Position numbers and translations under genes: made by a program
Shown here: positions 56,196 to 64,000 of the stretch, one piece after another
Layout: each line of letters begins with the position of its first letter
Position numbering within the stretch: position 1 is the first letter of the stretch
The notes under the pieces: model-generated
The model's database searches: none
What the model was told of the DNA's origin: nothing
Seen by the model: only the letters and a program-made list of their open reading frames with translations
Source of the DNA: Salipiger sp. H15
GTDB lineage: Bacteria > Pseudomonadota > Alphaproteobacteria > Rhodobacterales > Rhodobacteraceae
Direction of reading: 5' to 3'
DNA: 64,000 nucleotides
Assembly (NCBI RefSeq): GCF_040409955.1
Contig: NZ_CP123384.1
Coordinates: 496,001-560,000, forward strand

Positions 56196-56957
56196 ATGAC
56201 CTTCCGCCAGATCGCCGTCCCCTGCCTCGCCATCCTGATCTTCCTCGCGCTCTGGGAGGCGCTGGTCTGGGCCATGGGCTGGCCCAACTACAAGATGGCC
56301 TCGCCCTCGGATCTCCTGCCCGCCTACGAGCGCTACTGGAGCCTGTTCCTCACCATGGGCTGGCAGACGCTCTGGCGCACCGTGGTGGGGCTGCTGCTCG
56401 CGGTAGTCTTCGGCACCGCGCTCGGCATGGTCATGGGTTTCTCGCGCACCATGCGCGACGCGCTCTACCCGCTGCTGGTGGGGTTCAACGCCATCCCCAA
56501 GGCCACCGTCGTGCCGATCGTCGCGCTGATGTTCGTCGGCATGCACGATTTCAACACCGTGCTCATCGCCTTCATGATCTCGTTCTTCCCGATTGCCGTC
56601 TCGGTCTCGATCGGGCTCTCGACGCTGGAGCCCGAGTACCGCGACATCCTGCGCTCGCTCGGCGCCAGCCAGTCGACGATCTTCTGGAAGATCGCCCTGC
56701 CGAAGACCCTGCCCGAGTTCTTCGGCGCGCTGAAGGTGGCGGTGACGCTGGCCTTCATCGGCACCAACCTCATGGAGATCGTCAGCCCGCACGGCCGCGG
56801 CCTCGGCGCGCTCTTCGATTCCGGCAAGACCAACTCGGACTACCCGCTGATGTTCGCGGTGCTCATCGCCTTGGCCTTCCTCGGTATCGTGCTCTACTAC
56901 GTGGTGGTCGCGCTCGAGAAGATCTTCGCCGGCTGGGCCGAGCGGCCGCAGGGCTGA
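56196..56957 (+). CDS. ABC importer permease (SsuC/TauC class)
   Basis: 253 aa, about six TM helices. The EAA loop is YRDILRSLGASQSTIFWKIALP near residue 150-170 (in parts: ILRSLGASQST, FWKIALPKTLPEF). The start at 56196 gives a short cytoplasmic N-terminus followed by TM1. Completes the three-gene importer. Confidence 0.9.
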   Translation: MTFRQIAVPCLAILIFLALWEALVWAMGWPNYKMASPSDLLPAYERYWSLFLTMGWQTLWRTVVGLLLAVVFGTALGMVMGFSRTMRDALYPLLVGFNAIPKATVVPIVALMFVGMHDFNTVLIAFMISFFPIAVSVSIGLSTLEPEYRDILRSLGASQSTIFWKIALPKTLPEFFGALKVAVTLAFIGTNLMEIVSPHGRGLGALFDSGKTNSDYPLMFAVLIALAFLGIVLYYVVVALEKIFAGWAERPQG

Positions 56958-56986
56958 GCGCGGGGAAAAATCTCTGAACCTCCCCC

Positions 56987-57016
56987 TTGCGGTCCCCCGG
57001 CCCGAGGGCCTATATC
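56987..57016 (+). promoter_or_regulatory. Promoter of the SRP RNA gene
   Basis: TTGCGG (56987-56992), 18-bp spacer, TATATC (57011-57016). The predicted start near 57023 coincides with the 5' end of the RNA stem. Confidence 0.7.
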
Positions 57017-57022
57017 CCCCCT

Positions 57023-57118
57023 CGAGAGGTTGGCGCGGGCAGGCGCCTCGCCAACCCGGTCAGGTCCGGAAGGAAGCAGCCGTAACGAGCCCCGCTTGGG
57101 TCGTTGTCCAGCCTCTCA
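57023..57118 (+). ncRNA. ffs: Small signal recognition particle RNA (4.5S type)
   Basis: Contains the invariant tip GTCAGGTCCGGAAGGAAGCA at 57059-57078. The outer stem pairs GAGAGGTTGG (57024) with CCAGCCTCTC (ends 57117), with one G-U pair. About 96 nt. Binds Ffh for co-translational targeting. Length and promoter agree. Confidence 0.95.
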
Positions 57119-57205
57119 CCTCTCCCCCCATTTCCGCAAGATGCACCCGGCGCAGCGATCCGCGCGCCGCCGCGGCTTGAGCGTTCCGCGCCGCGCAAAC
57201 GAAAA

Positions 57206-57229
57206 ACGCGCCGGGCTGGGCCGGCGCGT
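57206..57229 (-). terminator. Terminator of the LuxR-type regulator gene
   Basis: 9-bp stem ACGCGCCGG/CCGGCGCGT, 6-nt loop; on the minus strand it runs into TTTTCGTTTG. It may also stop SRP RNA read-through on plus, where the tail is CGTCTTGTTT. Confidence 0.8.
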
Positions 57230-57256
57230 CGTCTTGTTTGCTGCGAGGGGAGCGGC

Positions 57257-57919
57257 TCAGAACAGCCCGGCTTCCTTGGCCAGCAGCGCCGCCTGGGTGC
57301 GGTTGGACGCGCCGATCTTGCGGTAGAGCGTCTTCACGTGCAGCTTCACCGTCGGCTCGCGGATGTCGAGATCGCGGGCGATCTCCTTGTTCGACTTACC
57401 ATGGGTCAGCCCCTCGAGCACCTCGAGTTCACGCGGGGACAGGCGCTCGGCCATGGGATGGCTCGGCGCGGCCTCTTCCTGGCGCATGAAGTCGAGCGGC
57501 GCGTATTGCTCGCCCATCGCCATGAAGCGCACGGCGTTGACCAGCGACTTCGCCGACAGCGTCTTGGGCAGGAAGCCCGCGGCGCCAGCCTCGAGCACCT
57601 GCTCGGCGACGTCGCGGTTGGCGGTGCCGGAAATGATCGCGACGCGGTGCGATCCCTCCAGCGCGCGCATCTTGTGGAAGCCCTCGAGCGCGTTCATGCC
57701 CGGCATCGAGTAGTCGAGCAGCACGAGGTCGAACTGCTCGCCGGACTTCACCAGCGCCTCCGCCTCGGAGTAGCTCGCGACGCAGACGGTCTCGAAAGTC
57801 CCTTCCCCTTCAAGGAAGATCTGCAGGGTGTCCCGCAGAAGGTCGTGGTCATCGGCGATCAAAACGCGGAGCACATTGGCCGATCTGGTTACCACCTGCG
57901 CCGCCTGCTGTGCGATCAT
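57257..57919 (-). CDS. LuxR-family (NarL-type) response regulator
   Basis: 220 aa. Receiver domain with LIADDHDLLRDTL, phospho-acceptor Asp69 in LVLLDYSMPGMN and Lys in GFLPKTLS; C-terminal helix-turn-helix LSPRELEVLEGLTHGKSNKEI with TVKLHVKTLYRKI. Probably the output of the phosphorelay kinase encoded divergently at 58824. GGGAGA precedes the ATG. Confidence 0.92.
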   Translation of the reverse strand: MIAQQAAQVVTRSANVLRVLIADDHDLLRDTLQIFLEGEGTFETVCVASYSEAEALVKSGEQFDLVLLDYSMPGMNALEGFHKMRALEGSHRVAIISGTANRDVAEQVLEAGAAGFLPKTLSAKSLVNAVRFMAMGEQYAPLDFMRQEEAAPSHPMAERLSPRELEVLEGLTHGKSNKEIARDLDIREPTVKLHVKTLYRKIGASNRTQAALLAKEAGLF

Positions 57920-58287
57920 GTTCCGTCTCCCTGCAACCTCCCGGCGAATCGCCGGCCATCATTCTCTAAACAAATAGCAAAATAACCGGCGGATTGCGGT
58001 TAAATTATGGACAAAGAAGGGCGTGTGACCACTTTGCACCGCATGCCCTCGCGGCAGGTTGCGCGACTGGTGCGGAAGAACGGGCCAATCTCCGCCACAT
58101 GCGCCTGTATCGCCCCGCCTGCCCCGCCGAAGCGGCCCCTACGGAAAGGCTGTGCTTTCCGAAAATCCCGCCTATTGAAGCGCCGATTCCACTCCCTACC
58201 CGGACGGATAGGGGGTCCTCCGATTGCCCCGATACCGCTTCTGTCGCGCATGTGACAGTATTCGCCCAACCACCAAGGAGTCGTCCA
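57920..58287. other. 368-bp divergent regulatory gap
   Basis: AT-rich near 57960-58010 (likely promoter of the regulator gene). A 7-bp perfect hairpin CGGAAAG-GCTGTG-CTTTCCG lies at 58142-58161, upstream of the secreted-protein gene. No gene is supported. Confidence 0.5.
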
Positions 58288-58797
58288 ATGTTCCGTCTTC
58301 CGCCTCTGCGCGCCGTGATCGCTCTTGCTTTTCTCGCCACGCCCCTGGCGGCGGAAGAGCTCGCGACGCCCGCGGATGACCCCATCCTGGTGGTCAGCGG
58401 CGAGATCACCAACACCAATGGCGATGGCACGGCGACCTTCGACTATTCCATGCTCGAAGGCATGGACACGGTGACCTTCACCACCAAGACCATCTGGACC
58501 GACGGCGAGCAGACCTTCACCGGCGTCCAACTGAGCGACCTGATGGCGCTGGTGGGCGCGACGGGCGACGAGATCAAGGCGACGGCGATCAACGACTACG
58601 CGGTGAACATCCCGCGCGAGGACTGGGTCGACGGCGGCCCGATCGTCGCCTTCCTCAACGACGGTGAGAAAATGCCGGTGCGCAACAAGGGCCCGCTCTG
58701 GATCGTCTACCCGTTCGACCAGAAGCCCGAGTACCAGACCGAGCAGATTTATTCCCGCGCTATCTGGCAGTTGGACCGCATCATCGTCCTTGACTAG
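58288..58797 (+). CDS. Secreted protein with oxidoreductase molybdopterin-binding-like fold
   Basis: 169 aa, signal peptide about 1-21 (LATPLAAEE). The rest resembles a stand-alone molybdopterin-binding oxidoreductase domain: FDYSMLEGMDTVTFTTKTIW, GVQLSDLMALVG, YAVNIPREDW, IVYPFDQKPEY. The conserved cofactor Cys of true YedY/SUOX enzymes is not visible, so it is more likely a ligand-binding relative. AAGGAG precedes the ATG. It lies 26 bp before the kinase gene, suggesting a sensing partner. Confidence 0.7.
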   Translation: MFRLPPLRAVIALAFLATPLAAEELATPADDPILVVSGEITNTNGDGTATFDYSMLEGMDTVTFTTKTIWTDGEQTFTGVQLSDLMALVGATGDEIKATAINDYAVNIPREDWVDGGPIVAFLNDGEKMPVRNKGPLWIVYPFDQKPEYQTEQIYSRAIWQLDRIIVLD

Positions 58798-58823
58798 GCC
58801 GCGCGGTTCATGCCCTTGGAGGC

Positions 58824-61472
58824 ATGATCAAGTTGAACTTGCCTGACGACACCACAACCCAAAGCCGCACCACGCTCGTTCAGACCGGGGGGGCGGCTGC
58901 GGCGCTTCTGCTTTGCGTCGGGCTCGTCGTCTGGCTTGGCTGGCTCGTCCTGCGCGAGATCGACGACTTCTCCGTCGCCAACTCCGACAACCTGCAGTGG
59001 AGCCTCGCGCAGGCCGACGTGGAGTTCCTGCAGTTCCGCCTCTCGATGAAGGAGGCGCAGGACAATCCGGCCGCCATGGAGGACGTGCGCCGCCGGTTCG
59101 ACATCTTCTACAGCCGCATGGTGACGATGAGCAGCGGGCGGGTGTTCCACGCCCTGCGCGAATCCGTGCAATCCTCGGCGCCGCGCATGCGGGTGCTCGA
59201 CTTCCTCGAGAACACCGTCCCGCTGATCGACGGACCCGACCAGGAGTTCCTCGCCGAGCTGCCGACACTGCTGGCGCAGTCCGAACAGGTCACCGCCGAC
59301 GTCCGCGCCTTCTCGCTGGCGGCGCTCTCGGCCTTTGCCGAGGTCTCGGATTCGCGCCGCGAGGGCATCACCGAGCTGATGATCTACATCGCCGCGGTGC
59401 TGCTGGCCCTCTTCATCGGCCTGACGCTGCTGGCCTATGCCATGTTCCGCCTCTTCCGGCTGGCGCAGAAGCGCGCCGACGCGCTGCAATTCGCCAGCAC
59501 CCGGATGAAGACCATCGTGCAGACCTCGCCCAACGCCATCGTGGTGACCGACGAGGTGGGCGTGGTGCGCGAGTTCAACACCGCCGCCGAGGCGCTCTTT
59601 GGCTATACCCGCGCCGAGGCCGTGGGGCGGCTGGCGCTGGAGCTGATGGTTCCGGCCGAGACCCTGCCGCGGCACCAGTCCGGCTCGCTCGCCTTCGTCG
59701 ACGAGCACCGCCGCCCGCGCCCCGAGGAGCGACATTTCGAGATCACGCTGCAGACCCGGAACGCGCATCTCTTCCCCGCCGAGATCTCCGCCGACCGCGC
59801 CGAGGCCGACAACGCGCTCTACGTCTTCTACATCCGCGACATCTCGAACTGGAAGGAAGCCGAGGAGCAGCTGACCGAGGCGCGCGACCGCGCGCTGGCC
59901 GGCGAGCGCACCAAGTCCGAATTCCTCGCGGTCATGAGCCACGAGATGCGCACCCCGCTCAACGGCCTGCTCGGCGCCATGCAGCTGATGCGCGACCACA
60001 GCCTCAGCGCGCGCCAGGGCGATCTTCTCGACCGCATGCAAAGCTCGGGGCGGCTGCTGCTCGAGCTGGTGAACGACGTGCTCGACCTCGCCAAGTTCGA
60101 GGCCGGCAAGATGAAGGCCGAAGAGGCGCCCTTCTCGATCAACCGGCTGCTCGACGGGCTCGTCGAGACCGCGCAGCCGCTGGCCCAGACCTACGGCAAC
60201 GAGCTCAACTGGCGCTGGTGCGGCCCCGAGGGTGACGGCGCCATCGGCGATGCCCGGCGTCTGCGGCAGGTGCTGCTCAACCTCGTCGGCAACGCGCTGA
60301 AGTTCACCCGCGACGGCTCGGTCGAGGTCGAGGTCGAATATCTCGACGCGGCCAAGACCGAGGTCGAGTTCCGCGTCATCGACAACGGCATCGGCATTGC
60401 CGAGAAGGACCTCACCCGCATCTTCCAGGACTTCGAGACGCTCGATTCCTCCTATGCGCGCGAGGCGGGTGGCACCGGGCTCGGGCTCGGCATCGCGCGG
60501 CGCTTCATGCGGCTCATGGGCGGCGAGATCGGCGCCGAGAGCGAACCCGGCGAAGGCAGCCTGTTCTGGATCCGCGTGCGGCTCGCGCCCGCGCCGGATG
60601 TCGAGGTCATCGACGAGGAGCCCGGCGACTGCCCCGACAAGCCGCTGCGTCCGCTCGACGTGCTGCTGGTCGAGGACAACGAGATCAACCGCTTCATCGT
60701 GCGCGAGATGCTCGAGGGCGAGGGCCACAAGGTCACCATCGCCGAGAACGGGCAGGCCGGGGTCGATTGCGCCGCGCTGCGCCGCTACGACGCGATCCTC
60801 ATGGACATCTCGATGCCGGTCATGGACGGCACCACCGCCGCGGGCCACATCCGCAGCGGCGACGGCGCCTGCGCCACCGTGCCGATCATCGCGCTGACCG
60901 CCCACGCCCTGCCCGAAGAGCGCGACCGCTTCCGCCGGGTCGGCATGAGCGCCTGCCTGACCAAGCCCATCGAGCGGCCGCTGCTGCTGCGCACGCTGGC
61001 GCAGGTGATGTCGGGCGAGATCCCGGCGATCCCCGACGAGGCCGAGTTCGCCGAAGCGCCCGCGCCGGCCGCCGCCGGCCCCGCCCCGGCCCCGCTCGGC
61101 ACCACCGCCCGCCCCGCCCGCGCCACCGAGGCCGCGCCCGAGCTGCTCGACGAGGCCCGCCTGCACGCCTTCCTCACCGAGGTTCCGCGCGCCGCGGCGG
61201 GCAAGCTCCTCGAACGGTTCTTCGCCGAGATGGACCGCAACATCGCCGCGCTGGCCGAGACCACGCCCGATGATCCCGACCTTGCGGCGGTCGCGCATCA
61301 ATGCGCCGGCTCCTGCGGCCCGTTCGGCGTCGAGGCGCTGCGCCGGGCGCTCGGACGGATCGAGACGCAGGTGAAGACCGGCGAGCTGCCCTCCAAGGCA
61401 GAGCTCGAGGCGCTGGCCGATCTCTGGCAGCAAAGCCGCCTCGCGCTCGAGGCCCGGCTCGAGGCCGCCTGA
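58824..61472 (+). CDS. Membrane phosphorelay kinase (PAS-HK-REC-HPt)
   Basis: 882 aa. TM1 about 21-43, periplasmic helical domain to about 187, TM2 about 190-212, PAS (about 225-345). HisKA His373 in VMSHEMRTPLNGLLG, N box LNLVGNALKF, G1 VIDNGIGIA, G2 TGLGLGIA. Receiver phospho-Asp661 in LMDISMPVMDG, and a C-terminal HPt with His825 in AHQCAGSCGPFG. Complete four-step relay; the LuxR-type regulator 0.9 kb away on the other strand is the likely final receiver. Confidence 0.92.
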   Translation: MIKLNLPDDTTTQSRTTLVQTGGAAAALLLCVGLVVWLGWLVLREIDDFSVANSDNLQWSLAQADVEFLQFRLSMKEAQDNPAAMEDVRRRFDIFYSRMVTMSSGRVFHALRESVQSSAPRMRVLDFLENTVPLIDGPDQEFLAELPTLLAQSEQVTADVRAFSLAALSAFAEVSDSRREGITELMIYIAAVLLALFIGLTLLAYAMFRLFRLAQKRADALQFASTRMKTIVQTSPNAIVVTDEVGVVREFNTAAEALFGYTRAEAVGRLALELMVPAETLPRHQSGSLAFVDEHRRPRPEERHFEITLQTRNAHLFPAEISADRAEADNALYVFYIRDISNWKEAEEQLTEARDRALAGERTKSEFLAVMSHEMRTPLNGLLGAMQLMRDHSLSARQGDLLDRMQSSGRLLLELVNDVLDLAKFEAGKMKAEEAPFSINRLLDGLVETAQPLAQTYGNELNWRWCGPEGDGAIGDARRLRQVLLNLVGNALKFTRDGSVEVEVEYLDAAKTEVEFRVIDNGIGIAEKDLTRIFQDFETLDSSYAREAGGTGLGLGIARRFMRLMGGEIGAESEPGEGSLFWIRVRLAPAPDVEVIDEEPGDCPDKPLRPLDVLLVEDNEINRFIVREMLEGEGHKVTIAENGQAGVDCAALRRYDAILMDISMPVMDGTTAAGHIRSGDGACATVPIIALTAHALPEERDRFRRVGMSACLTKPIERPLLLRTLAQVMSGEIPAIPDEAEFAEAPAPAAAGPAPAPLGTTARPARATEAAPELLDEARLHAFLTEVPRAAAGKLLERFFAEMDRNIAALAETTPDDPDLAAVAHQCAGSCGPFGVEALRRALGRIETQVKTGELPSKAELEALADLWQQSRLALEARLEAA

Positions 61473-61779
61473 TCCGCGCAGGCACCGGGCGGGAATCGCC
61501 CTGCCCGGCCGCGAGTCGCAGAGCCGCCCTCCGGGGCCCGACCCCGCCCCTCGCCCACTTCCCGCACCAGCTTCGTCACAGTCTTGCCGCGCTCTTCCCG
61601 GGCGCGGGGTAGAGCCCCTATCCGACCGGGTAGGTCTCTCCCCGCTTGCCCCATGCCGCACCCCTCCGGCGCGAAGGACAGGATCCCGGAACCACGGGTA
61701 AATATTGGACATCGGACGCAAGACGCGCCCCCCGCCAACCCGTTTCTCGATCCTGCCCCGCAGAGAAGGATGCCCGAAG
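61473..61779. other. 307-bp intergenic stretch
   Basis: Contains a GC hairpin at 61485-61508 (CCGGGC-GGG..CCC-GCCCGG, one bulge, no T-run) that may end the kinase transcript. Nothing else is recognisable. Confidence 0.4.
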
Positions 61780-62694
61780 ATGCCCCGCTTTTCCGTCGTC
61801 ATTCCCTGCTTCAACGCCGAGGCCACGATCGCCGAAACCATCGAGAGCCTGCTCGCCCAGACGGAACAGGACTGGGAGGCGCTGATCATCGACGACGGCT
61901 CCAGCGACGACACCCGGCTGATCGCCGCCTCGATGGCCGGGATCGACCTGCGCTTCCGCCTGATGAAGAACGAGGGTGTCGGCCCGAGCGCCGCCCGCAA
62001 CATGGCGCTCACCGAGGCCGATGGCGAGATCATCGCCTTCCTCGACGCGGATGACACCTGGCACCCCGAGAAACTCGCCCGCCTCGACGCCTTCTTCGAG
62101 GAAGAGACCGCCGACGCCTGCTTCGGCCGCATCGTCTATTCCGACGGCCGCACCGCCGGCACGCTCTCCGGCCCCTACGAGGGCACGCTGACGCTCGCCC
62201 CGCTGCTCAGCGACAACCCGGTCGGCACCATGTCCAACATGGCGATCCGCCTCGAGGCCTTCCTCGCCAGCGGCGGCTTCAACACCGAGATCACCCACAA
62301 CGGCGACCTCGAGTGGCTGGTCCGGCTGATCGGCGACGGCGCGAAGGTGGTCGGCATCGACGACGTTCTGGTCACCTACCGCTCCTCCGCGGGCGGGCTC
62401 TCCTCCGACCTCGGCGCGATGAAGGCCGGCCGCCTGCAGGCGCTGGTCAGCGCCGCGCGCTACGGCATCCACAGCAGCGCCCGCAGCGAGGCCACCCACC
62501 TGCGCCTGCTCGCCTCCCGTGCCCTGCGCGCCGGCGCTCCGGGCCTGCGCGCCCTGCGCCTCGGCCTCTCGGGCTGCGCCACGAGCCCGCGCGGCTGGTT
62601 CTCGAACCCGGTCCACGGCACCTGTGTGCTGAGCAGCGCGCTCATCGCCTCGGTGCTGCCGCGCCCGCTGCGCAACGCGCTCTTCGCGCGCTGA
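61780..62694 (+). CDS. Family 2 glycosyltransferase
   Basis: 304 aa, GT-A fold. N-terminus RFSVVIPCFNAEATIAETIE, nucleotide site IIDDGSSDDT, and metal motif IAFLDADDTWHPEKL (DxD). Likely adds a sugar to an exopolysaccharide or surface glycan; acceptor unknown. First of three such genes in a row on this strand. Confidence 0.9.
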   Translation: MPRFSVVIPCFNAEATIAETIESLLAQTEQDWEALIIDDGSSDDTRLIAASMAGIDLRFRLMKNEGVGPSAARNMALTEADGEIIAFLDADDTWHPEKLARLDAFFEEETADACFGRIVYSDGRTAGTLSGPYEGTLTLAPLLSDNPVGTMSNMAIRLEAFLASGGFNTEITHNGDLEWLVRLIGDGAKVVGIDDVLVTYRSSAGGLSSDLGAMKAGRLQALVSAARYGIHSSARSEATHLRLLASRALRAGAPGLRALRLGLSGCATSPRGWFSNPVHGTCVLSSALIASVLPRPLRNALFAR

Positions 62695-62713
62695 CCCGCG
62701 GGGATCAGGACCC

Positions 62714-63688
62714 ATGCCCCGCGCCTCGATCGTCGTCGCCGCCAGCGACGGAACCGCACTGGAGCGGACGCTGCGCAGCCTCTGCGCGCAGACCTATCCC
62801 GATTTCGAGATCGTCGTCGTCGATGACGGCCAGGCCGGCGACAGCGCCGCGCTGGCCGAATCCATCGGCGACCTGCGCATCCGCGTCCTGCGCCAGCGCA
62901 CCCGCGGCCTCGCCGGGGCGCGCAACACCGGCATCGCCGCCGCGCGCGGCTGCTTCATCGGCTTCTGCGACGCGGGCGACAGCTGGGAGCCCACCAAGCT
63001 TGCCGAGCACGTCAGCCACCTGCAGGCGCGGCCGGCGGTCGGCCTCAGCTTCTCCGGCTCGCGCACCGTCACCGCGACGGGCCGCCGCGCGCTCCTGTGG
63101 CAGATGCCGCGCCAGCGCCGCGTCGGCGCCGCCGAGATCTTCCGGCGCAACCCGGTCGGCGCCGCCTCGAACGCCGTCTTCCGCCGCGGCGCCCTGCTCG
63201 CCATGGCCTTCCGCCCGCCGCAAGAGACCGAGCGGGACTGGATCTTCGACGAGACCTTCCGGCAATGCGACGCGCTCGAGCTCTGGCTGCGCTTCGCGCT
63301 GGTCACCGACTGGGAGATTGCCGCGATCCCCCGCCCGCTGAGCCTGTGCCTGGTCAACGACGACGCCAGCGCGCAATCGGTCGGCAAGGAGATCGCCGCC
63401 TGGGAGCGCATCGTCGCCAAGCTTTCGGCGCAGGACAGGCATTTCTTCGGCCGCCACGGCAAGGTCGCGCGCGCCTACCACCTGCGCCACCTCGCCCGGC
63501 TCGCCATCGTCGCGGGCGACGCGCCCAGTGCCGGGCAGCTGCTGCGCGCGGCGCTGGCCTCGTCGCTGCGGCCGCTCCTCGAGGAGCCCCGCGCCACGCT
63601 TTCCGTCTGCGCCGCGCTGCTGGTCCTGTCCCTGGCAGGCAGCGCGGCCCTCGATCGCCTTTCGAGCCTGCGCAACAGGTCGGCCTGA
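62714..63688 (+). CDS. Family 2 glycosyltransferase-like protein
   Basis: 324 aa. GT2 fold with RTLRSLCAQTYPDFEIVVVDD and RGLAGARNTGIAAARG. The DxD position reads FCDAGDSWEP, so Asp-Ala-Gly-Asp replaces DADD; activity may be altered. A hydrophobic segment (about 296-313) near the C-terminus could anchor it. 19 bp after the previous gene. Confidence 0.85.
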   Translation: MPRASIVVAASDGTALERTLRSLCAQTYPDFEIVVVDDGQAGDSAALAESIGDLRIRVLRQRTRGLAGARNTGIAAARGCFIGFCDAGDSWEPTKLAEHVSHLQARPAVGLSFSGSRTVTATGRRALLWQMPRQRRVGAAEIFRRNPVGAASNAVFRRGALLAMAFRPPQETERDWIFDETFRQCDALELWLRFALVTDWEIAAIPRPLSLCLVNDDASAQSVGKEIAAWERIVAKLSAQDRHFFGRHGKVARAYHLRHLARLAIVAGDAPSAGQLLRAALASSLRPLLEEPRATLSVCAALLVLSLAGSAALDRLSSLRNRSA

Positions 63689-63716
63689 GCCGCCCCCGGA
63701 CATGAGGATCCAGCCA

Positions 63717-64000
63717 ATGCTTCGCATAGCCCATCTTCACGACGCCCAGGCCGCCTGCGACGTGTCCCGCTACCTCGGCTTTCTCGGCGAGAACGCGCTC
63801 CTCGGGGCGACCGCCTCGCACCGGGCGGTCGCGGTGCCGCGCTACGCCGCCGGGGCCGCCCGGCTCGCGGCCGACGTGATCGTGTCGCACCTGCCGCTGA
63901 GCGTGAAGTCCCTGCCCGGCCTCGCCGCGCTGCGCGCGCGCCATCCCCGCGCGACGCTGGTGCATGTCGAGCACATCCATTGCGAGGGCACCACCGTCAC
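63717..64000 (+). CDS. Probable glycosyltransferase, 3'-truncated by window edge
   Basis: 94 codons visible, open to the last base. The start MLRIAHLHDAQAAC and VIVSHLPLSVKSL look like the N-terminal domain of GT-B (GT4-type) transferases, but too little remains to be sure. GAGGA lies eight bases before ATG 63717; ATG 63702 in frame is possible. Same operon as the two GT2 genes. Confidence 0.5.
   Translation, partial: MLRIAHLHDAQAACDVSRYLGFLGENALLGATASHRAVAVPRYAAGAARLAADVIVSHLPLSVKSLPGLAALRARHPRATLVHVEHIHCEGTTV

Noticed and set aside
58794..62132. 1.1-kilocodon minus-strand open frame across the relay kinase and first glycosyltransferase
   Set aside because: Shadow of GC-biased plus-strand genes; composition is Gly/Arg/His-rich and spans unrelated genes.

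Overview
The window is GC-rich, densely coded DNA from an alphaproteobacterial chromosome, almost certainly Rhodobacteraceae. The evidence is a polyhydroxybutyrate (PHB) cluster with an alphaproteobacterial phasin, the cytochrome aa3 accessory operon (ctaC-ctaB-small ORF-ctaG-ctaE-SURF1-thrC-M16 peptidase), an FnrL-type box, small SRP RNA, and ACG/GCC-biased codons. The genus cannot be resolved from sequence alone.

Layout. 1-4.4 kb: end of the elongasome operon (mrdA, rodA), then a ghrA-like reductase and rpe. 4.4-9.1 kb: a visibly less GC-rich segment with a chemoreceptor, a decayed IS256-family transposase and an internally deleted IS3-family element; this looks acquired. 9.1-16.3 kb: signal transduction (CheB-CheR-PAS fusion, orphan receiver, membrane hybrid kinase, GGDEF-EAL protein). 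16.5-21.6 kb: SulP transporter, MTA phosphorylase, a two-gene module of unknown function with a tiny Cys-rich secreted peptide, LysE exporter, apt. 21.7-27.1 kb: phaZ, phaC, phaP and the scoAB CoA-transferase. 27.3-33 kb: topA, dprA, tldD. 33.2-41 kb: cytochrome oxidase operon running into thrC, an M16 peptidase and an acetyltransferase. 41-49 kb: metallo-hydrolase, gph, methyltransferase, ynjBCD-type ABC importer and xylB. 48.5-54 kb: SRPBCC protein, nudC, cpdB-like nucleotidase, phosphatases. 54.2-57 kb: an NMT1/THI5-type ABC importer. 57 kb: SRP RNA. 57.3-61.5 kb: LuxR-type response regulator divergent from a secreted molybdopterin-domain-like protein and a large phosphorelay kinase. 61.8-64 kb: three glycosyltransferase genes, the last cut by the window edge.

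How genes work together. PhaC makes PHB, PhaP coats the granule, PhaZ releases hydroxybutyrate, and ScoAB reactivates acetoacetate as its CoA ester, so most of a PHB cycle sits in 5.4 kb. MTA phosphorylase releases adenine and Apt returns it to AMP. CtaB, CtaG and SURF1 mature the oxidase whose subunits II and III are CtaC and CtaE; subunit I lies elsewhere.

Most notable non-coding features: a TTCTTCTCTTT..AAATACGCC dispersed repeat family (seven copies at five loci, two of them head-to-head palindromes), a perfect FnrL box between tldD and ctaC, a perfect 8+3+8 palindrome before phaP matching the PhaR operator pattern, a RutR-like palindrome before the NMT1-type importer, and well-formed terminators.
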